This document shows, one piece after another, positions 34,224-41,345 of a stretch of 41,345 nucleotides of DNA. The DNA is from Gemmatimonas sp. (GTDB taxonomy: Bacteria; Gemmatimonadota; Gemmatimonadetes; Gemmatimonadales; Gemmatimonadaceae). Below the pieces are notes generated by a model. That model searched no databases. It was not told the origin of the DNA and was given only the letters and a program-made list of their open reading frames with translations. The position numbers and the translations under genes were made by a program. Where the stretch lies: positions 1 to 41,345 of the forward strand of contig JAABRT010000027.1 of the NCBI GenBank assembly GCA_011390805.1, in the 5' to 3' direction. Every line of letters begins with the position of its first letter. The stretch's first letter is position 1.

Positions 34224-34912
34224 TACTGTCCGCGATCGCACAGCGGGGTACCGGCCCGTGCGCCCTCGATCAGTTCAATCACCTCGCGCACCACACTTGC
34301 TCCCTTGTCGGCCGCGTACCAGTCGGCGCGATACGCGTAGCGTTCCTCGCGTGACAGGGAATCCATCCGCGCGTGGGTCCACTCGCGGATTTCGCGCGGA
34401 AGCTCCACAAAGCAGCCAGCCTCTTTTCCGCTCGCATCGATGAGCACGTAGGTGGGTGTCGCCTTGCGACCATCCAGCGACCGGTGCGTCTCCTGCACCG
34501 CTGAGCCTTCGCCGGGCAGCACGATCCGCACGTCGAGGCTGTCAACCAGCTGGCCAAGACGCGCCACATACGGCACCTGCTGCATGGAGTCGCCGCATGC
34601 GTCAATCGCAATCACCAGCAAACGCCACGATCCACCTGCAGCATTGGCCCGTGCAACCATTGAATCGGCAATCGCCACGCTGTCGGTAATGCGATGCCAC
34701 CCTTCGCGCCGACTGCGCGTGGCTTCCAGGAAATCGGGGAAGGTTTGTCCGCTTTGATGTAGCACAACCAGCGAGGAGTCGGCGTGCACAGCGAATGGAA
34801 CTCCGAAAGCCGGCGGGCCGACCGTTCCACATTCGGGTGCGGCAGGCGCGACGGGAGCAAGCGCCGAAACAGCGGACACCACCACTGAACTGATCAGAGC
34901 AAAACGAAGCAT
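34223..34912 (-). CDS. Secreted thioredoxin-fold protein with a single active-site cysteine
   Basis: From ATG 34912 the protein has 229 residues: a signal peptide (MLRFALISSVVVSAVSALAPVAPA), a helical N-terminal part with HQSGQTFPDFLEATRSRREGWHRI, and a thioredoxin-like core. The active-site loop reads DACGDSMQQVP (C106), where related Thioredoxin_9-type proteins have WCGD; the cis-proline segment is ATPTYVLID (P153). There is only one Cys in the loop, so it cannot do classic dithiol exchange; other cysteines (near the mature N-terminus, after GKEAG, and at the C-terminus) might pair. A longer start at TTG 34972 would bury the signal peptide. It is transcribed away from the histidine kinase gene; function unknown. 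Confidence 0.75.
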   Translation of the reverse strand: MLRFALISSVVVSAVSALAPVAPAAPECGTVGPPAFGVPFAVHADSSLVVLHQSGQTFPDFLEATRSRREGWHRITDSVAIADSMVARANAAGGSWRLLVIAIDACGDSMQQVPYVARLGQLVDSLDVRIVLPGEGSAVQETHRSLDGRKATPTYVLIDASGKEAGCFVELPREIREWTHARMDSLSREERYAYRADWYAADKGASVVREVIELIEGARAGTPLCDRGQ

Positions 34913-35109
34913 ACGCAGACGGAAAGAGGAGATTCGAACCGGGTTGATGAGCGGCCAACAGTGAACAGACAACGCCGACGGCTTCGTCGCAAGAGCGAAG
35001 GAGTATTGGCGCCGTGATGTTTTGATAGTGGCGATAAGCGGCCTGGTCCGTCAGATTCCAGATCCTGTGCCCGTTTCCGAACCTTGCTATCCCGACGCTG
35101 GGAGCCAAT

Positions 35110-36669
35110 GTGTCAAACCCACTCGATCGACCAGTCGAAGCGCGGCTGCGCGCCGCTGTTGAATCCGCGCCGAGCGGATTACTCATGACCGATGCTGACG
35201 GACGCATCGTGCTCGTGAACCGCGAGGTGGAGCGACTCTTCGGCTACGCTCGCGAAGAGCTGCTGGGCCAACAAATCGAGTTGTTGATTCCGCAACGCTA
35301 TCACAACCATCATCCGGCATATCGCCAGCAGTTCCGGTCCGACCCGCGTGCCCGGGCAATGGGTGCCGGTCGCGATCTGCGGGGACGTCGGAAGGATGGA
35401 ACCGAAGTGCCCTTGGAGGTGGGGCTCACTCCGGTGGTCACCGAGGAAGGGATGTTCGTGATCGGTTCGGTGGTTGATATCTCGGCCCGCAAACGCGCCG
35501 AAGAAGAACAACGTGCGGTCTCGGAGCAGTTGCGGCAGGCGCAAAAGATGGAGGCCGTCGGCACACTCGCCGGGGGTATTGCGCACGACTTCAACAATCT
35601 GCTCGGGGCCATCGTGGGCTACGCCGAGTTGGTAGAGCGCGCGGTGATCGCCCAGCCGGAAGTACACGCCGATGTTCGCGAAATCCTGATTGCTGCACAG
35701 CGCGGACGCAGTCTGGTAGAACACATCCTCACCTTCAGCCGCCGACAGGAAGCACAGCGCAAGCCGCTTGAACTCGCGCGCGTGGTCAGCGAGGTGCAGA
35801 GTCTGCTGCGCGCGTCGATACCGGCTGGAATAGAGTTGATATCCATTCCGCCGACCGACTCTGCGCGTGTACTCGCCGACGCAACGTCGGTGCATCAGGT
35901 GGTCATGAACCTGGCCACCAACGCGGCACAGGCCATGCCCCAGGGTGGAAGACTCACGATCGCACTGCGTTCACTGTATGCCCACGACAGCATGATTCGC
36001 GCGAACCCCGCACTGCGAGAGGGGTGGTACGCCGAGCTCTCGGTACGCGACACCGGCGCAGGTATGGACAGCCTTACGCAAGCGCGGGCGTTCGAACCGT
36101 TCTTTACCACAAAGGCACCCGGAAAGGGTACGGGGCTGGGGCTCGCCGTGGTGCACGGAATCATGCGCGATCACGACGGTACCGTACAGCTCGAGAGTAA
36201 TGAGGGCGAGGGCACTGAAGTCCGCTGCCTCTTTCCGATCATCGCAACCGAAGATGCGGCGGTCGCTCAGGAGACTGACACACAGGAAGTGATAGGCGGC
36301 GGTGAGCACGTGCTCTATGTCGACGACGAAGCGACACTCGTAAATCTGGGTGTGCGTCGCTTGCAGCTGGCGGGCTACAAGGTCACCGGGGTGACGTCGC
36401 CACAGGATGCAATCGAAGTCATGCGTGCCCAGGGCGATGACATCGCGATGGTGATCACCGACTATTCGATGCCACACATGAACGGCCTGCAGCTTGCCAC
36501 CGCATTACACGATCAGAACGCAGACGCGCGCATTGTGTTGCTGACCGGTTTTGTTGAAGAGATTCCGGAGCAGGTGCTCAAAGCGGCCGGCATCTTGCGG
36601 GTACTGGCCAAACCCATCACGCGCGAGCAGCTCGTTGGCGTGTGCCATGAGCTGCTCGCACGCGAATGA
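35110..36669 (+). CDS. PAS-domain hybrid sensor histidine kinase with C-terminal receiver
   Basis: This 519-residue soluble kinase has one PAS domain (about 12-125, ESAPSGLLMTDADGRIVLVNREVERLFGY), a HisKA dimerisation domain with phospho-acceptor H159 in GGIAHDFNNLLG, and a HATPase_c domain (N box NLATNAAQAM, G boxes DTGAGMD and GKGTGLGLAVVHGI). A fused receiver (about 398-519) carries phosphorylatable D451 in VITDYSMPHMNG and a late KPIT motif. There are no membrane helices, so it senses a cytosolic signal. The start is GTG 35110 with GGGAG five to six bases upstream; the ATG two bases earlier is out of frame. No cognate response regulator adjoins it. It ends five bases from the convergent secA stop. 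Confidence 0.93.
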   Translation: MSNPLDRPVEARLRAAVESAPSGLLMTDADGRIVLVNREVERLFGYAREELLGQQIELLIPQRYHNHHPAYRQQFRSDPRARAMGAGRDLRGRRKDGTEVPLEVGLTPVVTEEGMFVIGSVVDISARKRAEEEQRAVSEQLRQAQKMEAVGTLAGGIAHDFNNLLGAIVGYAELVERAVIAQPEVHADVREILIAAQRGRSLVEHILTFSRRQEAQRKPLELARVVSEVQSLLRASIPAGIELISIPPTDSARVLADATSVHQVVMNLATNAAQAMPQGGRLTIALRSLYAHDSMIRANPALREGWYAELSVRDTGAGMDSLTQARAFEPFFTTKAPGKGTGLGLAVVHGIMRDHDGTVQLESNEGEGTEVRCLFPIIATEDAAVAQETDTQEVIGGGEHVLYVDDEATLVNLGVRRLQLAGYKVTGVTSPQDAIEVMRAQGDDIAMVITDYSMPHMNGLQLATALHDQNADARIVLLTGFVEEIPEQVLKAAGILRVLAKPITREQLVGVCHELLARE

Positions 36670-36674
36670 GCTGA

Positions 36675-39600
36675 CTACACGTTCACCCCGTGGCACTTCT
36701 TGAACTTCTTGCCACTGCCGCACGGACACGGATCGTTGCGACCCACGTTGCTGAAGTCGGCCTGTCCATTTGCGCCCGTCGCTGGATCGAGTGAGCGGAC
36801 GGCTCCGGCTCCGACCACACGTGCAACCGGTGGCGCTGCAGGAGCAGCCGCCGCCGGATCAACCACACCATCTGAAGCAGCTGCAGCCTCCGGCGAAACC
36901 GACGCAGCCCGGTTGCTGCCATCGTTTACCTCGGGTGCCGCAGCGCCCGAAGACATCATTTCATCAGGCGGCACATCTTCCAGCATGCCCATCGCGTTGA
37001 AGCGCTTGGTGGGCTTTGATTCGGGTGCACGCTGCACGGGCGGTGGCGGCGGAGCCGGCTGATCAAACACCAGCTGCGCCTTCAGGAAGCGTTCGGTGAA
37101 CGTATGCGACAGATCATGCATGAGGTCTTCAAACATCGTGAAGGCCTCGTGCTTGTACTCGATGAGCGGATCCTTCTGTCCCCACGAGCGATAGTGAATG
37201 CTCGCGCGCAGCTGATCCAGATCGTACAAATGATCCTTCCACTTCTCGTCAATCACGTTAAGCGTGACGAGTGCAAGCAGACGATTGCCGAATCCGTTTC
37301 CGTCCTGATCGCGCACGGTATCGAGCTGTTCCATTTTGCGATCAAAGGCTGCCAGCACGGCTTCAACCGCCGCGTCCTGCGCCTCAACAAGCGTGGCCGG
37401 ATGCGGCGTCTCTTCGAACGTGGGAACGGTAAGCATGTAGTGCATGAGCAGATCCTGCTGCAGCAATGCAAAGTCCCACTGTTCCGGCTGATCAAAAATG
37501 GCTAGCGCCGTTTCCACACGCCGACGCACCGCACGCTCCATGAACTTGCGCGCTTCACCCTTGAGCTCTTCACCGCCCTCGAGCGCAAACGCACGCTGCG
37601 AGTAAATCACCTCGCGCTGCTGGTTCATGACGTCGTCGTAATCGAGCAGTCGCTTGCGTGACTGGAAGTTTTGCAACTCCACACGCTTCTGTGCCTGCTC
37701 AATGGAACGCGTGATGATGGGATGCGTGAGCACCTCACCCTCCTGCGCCCCCATGCGGTCCATCAGCTTCGCAATGCGATCGGTGCCGAAGAGACGCATG
37801 AGGTCATCTTCGAGCGACAGAAAGAACTGCGAAGAACCGGGATCACCCTGACGTCCGGCACGACCACGCAACTGACGGTCAATGCGGCGCGACTCATGGC
37901 GCTCCGAACCGATAATGTGCAAACCACCGATCTCGGTGATCTCCACTTCCTTGCCATCGAGATCCTTCACCACACTCGGCTTGGAATCGCGCACATCGCC
38001 GCCGAGTTTGATGTCGGTACCGCGACCGGCCATGTTGGTGGCGATCGTGATGGCGCCGGGCTGTCCTGCCAACGCCACGATTTCGGCTTCACGCTGGTGA
38101 TACTTGGCGTTGAGCACGTTGTGCTTGAGGCCTGCGCGCGCGAACATGCGAGCCAGTGTTTCTGATGCTTCAACGCTGGCCGTACCCACCAGCACCGGGA
38201 AACCCAGCGCGTGCAGGCGGCGCGTTTCCTCAACAATCGCGTTGTACTTTTCGCGCCGCGTCTTGTACACCCAGTCATCACGATCATCACGGATGATCGG
38301 ACGATTGGTGGGAATGACGGCTACTTCGAGATTGTAGATCTGGTGGAACTCGTTCTCTTCCGTTTCGGCTGTACCGGTCATGCCGGCCAGCTTCTCGTAC
38401 ATGCGGAAGTAGTTCTGAATCGTGATGGTGGCGAGCGTCTGCGTTTCGCCCTTTACCTGCACCCCTTCCTTGGCTTCGACGGCCTGATGCAAGCCCTCCG
38501 ACCAGCGGCGTCCGGGCATGGTGCGACCGGTGAACTCATCAACAATGAGCACCTGCCCTTCCTGCACTACGTAGTTCACATCGCGTTCGTACAGCGCGTG
38601 CGCACGCAGCAGCTGGTGAATGATGTTGAGCTTCTGGCTCTTGAGCGAATACTCGGTCTCAATGGCCTGGCGCTGCGCAAGGCGATCGGCCGGATCGAGA
38701 TCGGTGTCACGCTCCAACCGGTGAATCTCGATGGAGATATCGGGCAGCACCATGGCATCGTGATCGTCGGGCGACATGAAGTCGACACCCTGATCGGTGA
38801 GATGCACCGTGTGCCCCTTCTCGTCGAGCACGTACAGCAGTTCCTGCTCAATGTCGGGAAACTGCCGGCGCGACATCGGCAACTTGCGGTCGGCAATGTG
38901 CTCGAGCTCCATCTTCTGCACGAGCTGCTTGACGCCGGTTTCGTTGAGCACCTTTTGCAGGCGCTTGTTCTTGGGCGCACCCTGGCGGGCCTTGTACAAC
39001 GCCATACCGGCCGCCGACATGTCGCCTTCGGCCAGCGCCCGTTCGCCCTCAGCTACCAACTGGTTGGCAATATCGGTCTGACGCTTCACCAACCGCCCCA
39101 CCGACGCATTGAACTGCGCGTACTGCACGTCGCCTTCGTTGCCCACCGGACCTGAGATGATGAGCGGCGTACGCGCTTCGTCAATCAGGATGGAGTCAAC
39201 TTCGTCGATGATGGCAAACACGTGCGGGCGCTGTACGCGCTGCTCCGTGCTCGAGACCATGTTGTCGCGCAGATAGTCAAAGCCGAACTCGTTATTGGTG
39301 CCGTACGTAATGTCGGCGTTATACGCCGCGCGACGCATCGGCGAACCGGGCTCGGTGTCGTCGAGACACGCAACGGTGAGTCCCAGCCACTGATACAGGA
39401 AACCCATCCACTGCGAATCGCGTCGCGCCAGGTACGTGTTGACCGTGACCAGATGCACGCCGCGCGCGGGCAGCGCGTTCAGATACACCGGCAGTGTGGC
39501 AACCAGCGTTTTGCCCTCACCGGTGGCCATTTCGGCAATGCGACCAAGGTGCAGCTGAATGCCGCCCACCAGCTGCACATCGTACGGCACCATGTCCCAC

Positions 39601-40019
39601 GTCTGCTCCTGACCGGTGACAGGCACCACGGTACCAACAAGCCGGCGACACGCCTCGCGCACCGTGGCAAACGCCTCGGGCAACAGCTCATCGAGCGTAT
39701 CGGCGATCGCCTGACGCAGCTCACCTTCAAGGCCGCCGCGCCCGTCGGCACCACCAAGCTCGTCGTCAATGCGCTCGCGTTCGGCTGCATCTTCGGCCAG
39801 CCGCTTGGCTTCCTTGAGTTCGGCAATCTGCCGCTCGAGATCGGCCGTGCGCTCCGCGATACGCGCGCGAAACACCGCCGTCTGTCCCTGCAGCTCGTCA
39901 TTGGACAACGAGCTCAGCCGCTCCTCAATGCCTTTGATCTCGGCAATGATCGGTTGAACGCGCTTCTGTTCCCGTTCATGTCGCGTGCCGAACACGCGAC
40001 CGATTAAACCCTTCAGCAT
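36675..40019 (-). CDS. secA: Preprotein translocase ATPase SecA
   Basis: This 1114-residue motor drives secretory proteins through SecYEG. It has Walker A MATGEGKT (about 166-173), the NNEFGFDYLRDNM and IDEVDSILIDEARTPLIISG motifs, the helicase motif VLVGTASVEASETLARMF, and GRAGRQGDPGSSQFFLSLEDDLMRLFG. It ends in the zinc-binding SEC-C motif (C1098, C1100, C1109, H1110) that contacts SecB or phospholipid. It is about 200 residues longer than the E. coli protein; the extra length includes an insert after the first nucleotide-binding motifs and a Pro/Ala-rich C-terminal linker. The ATG at 40019 lies inside the nadD 3' end (seven-base overlap). Confidence 0.97.
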   Translation of the reverse strand: MLKGLIGRVFGTRHEREQKRVQPIIAEIKGIEERLSSLSNDELQGQTAVFRARIAERTADLERQIAELKEAKRLAEDAAERERIDDELGGADGRGGLEGELRQAIADTLDELLPEAFATVREACRRLVGTVVPVTGQEQTWDMVPYDVQLVGGIQLHLGRIAEMATGEGKTLVATLPVYLNALPARGVHLVTVNTYLARRDSQWMGFLYQWLGLTVACLDDTEPGSPMRRAAYNADITYGTNNEFGFDYLRDNMVSSTEQRVQRPHVFAIIDEVDSILIDEARTPLIISGPVGNEGDVQYAQFNASVGRLVKRQTDIANQLVAEGERALAEGDMSAAGMALYKARQGAPKNKRLQKVLNETGVKQLVQKMELEHIADRKLPMSRRQFPDIEQELLYVLDEKGHTVHLTDQGVDFMSPDDHDAMVLPDISIEIHRLERDTDLDPADRLAQRQAIETEYSLKSQKLNIIHQLLRAHALYERDVNYVVQEGQVLIVDEFTGRTMPGRRWSEGLHQAVEAKEGVQVKGETQTLATITIQNYFRMYEKLAGMTGTAETEENEFHQIYNLEVAVIPTNRPIIRDDRDDWVYKTRREKYNAIVEETRRLHALGFPVLVGTASVEASETLARMFARAGLKHNVLNAKYHQREAEIVALAGQPGAITIATNMAGRGTDIKLGGDVRDSKPSVVKDLDGKEVEITEIGGLHIIGSERHESRRIDRQLRGRAGRQGDPGSSQFFLSLEDDLMRLFGTDRIAKLMDRMGAQEGEVLTHPIITRSIEQAQKRVELQNFQSRKRLLDYDDVMNQQREVIYSQRAFALEGGEELKGEARKFMERAVRRRVETALAIFDQPEQWDFALLQQDLLMHYMLTVPTFEETPHPATLVEAQDAAVEAVLAAFDRKMEQLDTVRDQDGNGFGNRLLALVTLNVIDEKWKDHLYDLDQLRASIHYRSWGQKDPLIEYKHEAFTMFEDLMHDLSHTFTERFLKAQLVFDQPAPPPPPVQRAPESKPTKRFNAMGMLEDVPPDEMMSSGAAAPEVNDGSNRAASVSPEAAAASDGVVDPAAAAPAAPPVARVVGAGAVRSLDPATGANGQADFSNVGRNDPCPCGSGKKFKKCHGVNV

Positions 40020-40666
40020 GCAGTCCTCGAGAGGTAGAGACCGGCAGCCGCAATGTGGGCAGCCACCGACTCGGGCACAAATCCGGAAATGGAGCGTCCG
40101 GACGCAACACGCGCCCGGATTTCTGACGACGACACATCAATGCGACGCGTGGACAAGTGCGTGGGGCGGACAATGTCCGACCACCCGGCCCACGGTGCCG
40201 ACGCCGCCGACCCGGTGCGATCCAGCACGACCAGCTGCACCATGCGCAGCAGTCGCTCCGGTTCACGCCAGCGGTCGAGCGCCGATGCGGCGTCCGCTCC
40301 CAACACCAGAAAGAGCGCTGCCCCGGGCCACCGCCCGACGTAGTGCTCCACCGTTTCAACCATGAATGATAACCCGCCTCGCTCAATTTCGATGGGATCC
40401 ACCTCGACTTCGCGCACCGCGCCGAAGCAGAGACGGGCCATGGCCAGTCGATCGGCCGCCGACGTGCCAACCTGACCTTTGAGCGGCTGCGTGAAGGCCG
40501 GCACAACCTGCATGCGGTCCAGCTGCAAGGCGTCGATCACATCCTGCACGAGCATAACATGCCCGACGTGCGGCGGATCAAAGCTGCCACCAAAAATCCC
40601 GATGCGGCGCAACGCGGCACCGCCCGTGTTATCGCCCACGACCGACGCTGTTGAACTGACGGCCAC
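40013..40666 (-). CDS. nadD: Nicotinate-nucleotide adenylyltransferase NadD
   Basis: This 217-residue nucleotidyltransferase of the HxGH family has GIFGGSFDPPHVGH (H33-x-x-H36), the FLVLGADAAS segment and the terminal DVSSSEIRAR variant of the ISSTxIR motif. It makes deamido-NAD from nicotinate mononucleotide and ATP. GTG 40666 immediately follows the bamD stop, so it is coupled to bamD; a start nearer residue 20 (just before RIGIFGG) is possible because the first 18 residues look unlike the family. It runs seven bases into secA. Confidence 0.94.
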   Translation of the reverse strand: MAVSSTASVVGDNTGGAALRRIGIFGGSFDPPHVGHVMLVQDVIDALQLDRMQVVPAFTQPLKGQVGTSAADRLAMARLCFGAVREVEVDPIEIERGGLSFMVETVEHYVGRWPGAALFLVLGADAASALDRWREPERLLRMVQLVVLDRTGSAASAPWAGWSDIVRPTHLSTRRIDVSSSEIRARVASGRSISGFVPESVAAHIAAAGLYLSRTAC

Positions 40667-41345
40667 TCAACGTGGGGGAAGCGTCGCAGCCGGCGGCGCC
40701 ACCGTGTCAGCCGGTACCACCGGCGCACCACAGAGCTCACGCACGTCGGCATCGCCCGCGTAGCGACTGTGCATGGCGTCGCACGTCTCGCGAAACTCCT
40801 CATCGTACTTGAGTTCCTTGTACGCTTCGGCCAGCCCGAGCCACGCCCGGCGCGCCGTGGGCGTGTTGGGATACGTCTCAATCACATCGCGAAAGTAGAT
40901 GATCGACGAGTCGAATGCCTTGCGCGTCTTGAGATAGTGCACACCGGTTTCGTAGTCCTTGCGCGCCAACCAATCTTCAATCGTCGCAATGCGCTCGGTC
41001 GCTTCGGCGGCCTCCGGACCATCGGGAAACGCGGTGAGCAGCACGCGGAAGGTGCCCAGTGCCTGCAAACCGTACTGCGCGTCGAGCTCAGGCTTGCGCC
41101 AGAGCGACTGATACGCGCGTCCCTCACCCAGAATCGCCTTGGGCGCGAGTGTGTCTCCCGGAAATCCGTCACTCAGTCGTGAGTAGGCCTGCGCGGCAAG
41201 CAGAAACTCCTTGCGCTTCTCATGTGCTTGCGCGAGGTAGAAATAAGTTGGAATGAGCAACGAATCGCGGGAAGACAAATCAAGCGTCAGCCGCTCGAAG
41301 CCGAGAATGGCGTTGGCCCATTCACCACGCTGATACTCCTGCATG
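40667..41345 (-). CDS. bamD: Outer membrane protein assembly factor BamD, N-terminus cut by window
   Basis: The 226 visible residues form a chain of TPR-like helix pairs (QRGEWANAILGFERLTLD, PTYFYLAQAHEKRKEFLLAAQAY, EGRAYQSLWRKPELDAQY, GVHYLKTRKAFDSSIIYFRDVIETYPNTP), which is the BamD/YfiO fold. BamD is an outer-membrane lipoprotein of the BAM complex. The lipoprotein signal peptide lies beyond the right edge; the ATG at 41344 is internal. It ends in a Pro/Ala tail (VPADTVAPPAATLPPR). nadD follows with no gap. Confidence 0.88.
   Translation of the reverse strand, partial: MQEYQRGEWANAILGFERLTLDLSSRDSLLIPTYFYLAQAHEKRKEFLLAAQAYSRLSDGFPGDTLAPKAILGEGRAYQSLWRKPELDAQYGLQALGTFRVLLTAFPDGPEAAEATERIATIEDWLARKDYETGVHYLKTRKAFDSSIIYFRDVIETYPNTPTARRAWLGLAEAYKELKYDEEFRETCDAMHSRYAGDADVRELCGAPVVPADTVAPPAATLPPR

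Noticed and set aside
34925-34950. Second T-loop-like GGTTCGAATC on the minus strand upstream of the thioredoxin-like gene
   Set aside because: T stem fails after two pairs and the surrounding 75 bases do not give a cloverleaf.

Overview
The window is a GC-rich, densely packed chromosomal segment. It comes from a diderm (LPS-bearing) bacterium, most likely a member of the Gemmatimonadota close to Gemmatimonas. That placement is an inference from the protein style, the GTG/TTG start usage and the gene order; no rRNA or other marker is present to prove it. The LPS and outer-membrane machinery (LptD, BamD, Tol-Pal) shows directly that the cell has an outer membrane. I see no tRNA, rRNA, IS element, prophage or CRISPR array.

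Left end (1-7000): the C-terminal part of a PpiD/SurA-like peptidyl-prolyl isomerase on the + strand runs into a strong bidirectional terminator. Converging on it is a minus-strand cluster: a very large acidic TPR protein, a long-chain polyprenyl diphosphate synthase, a two-helix DUF4321-type membrane protein and TatA. The TPR gene carries two in-frame minisatellites (13 x 12 bp and 11 x 30 bp).

Cell-envelope block (7166-17986, all minus): NAD-dependent sugar epimerase, TolQ, TolR, a TonB/TolA-like protein, TolB, Pal, CpoB, TatC, LptD and a radical SAM enzyme. Many stop/start junctions overlap by 4 bases, so this looks like one long unit joining envelope constriction (Tol-Pal), Tat export, LPS insertion and sugar metabolism.

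Middle (18251-24061, all minus): a LysM protein with a clear terminator, single-strand binding protein SSB, RimI, TsaB, an HD-GYP phosphodiesterase and a LysR regulator. Divergent from lysR is dabB-dabA (24166-28351, +), a membrane-potential-driven inorganic carbon (DIC) accumulation system. The 104-bp gap between them holds a palindrome that overlaps the predicted -35 elements of both promoters, and the lysR mRNA is predicted to be leaderless.

Right part (28401-41345): TsaE, UvrB, the Rel (p)ppGpp enzyme, RadC and a secreted single-cysteine thioredoxin-like protein on the minus strand; a PAS hybrid histidine kinase on the + strand; then SecA, NadD and the window-truncated BamD on the minus strand. 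Most genes are housekeeping. The least ordinary content is the dabBA/LysR control region, the repeat-built TPR protein, the radical SAM gene next to lptD, and the atypical thioredoxin-fold protein.
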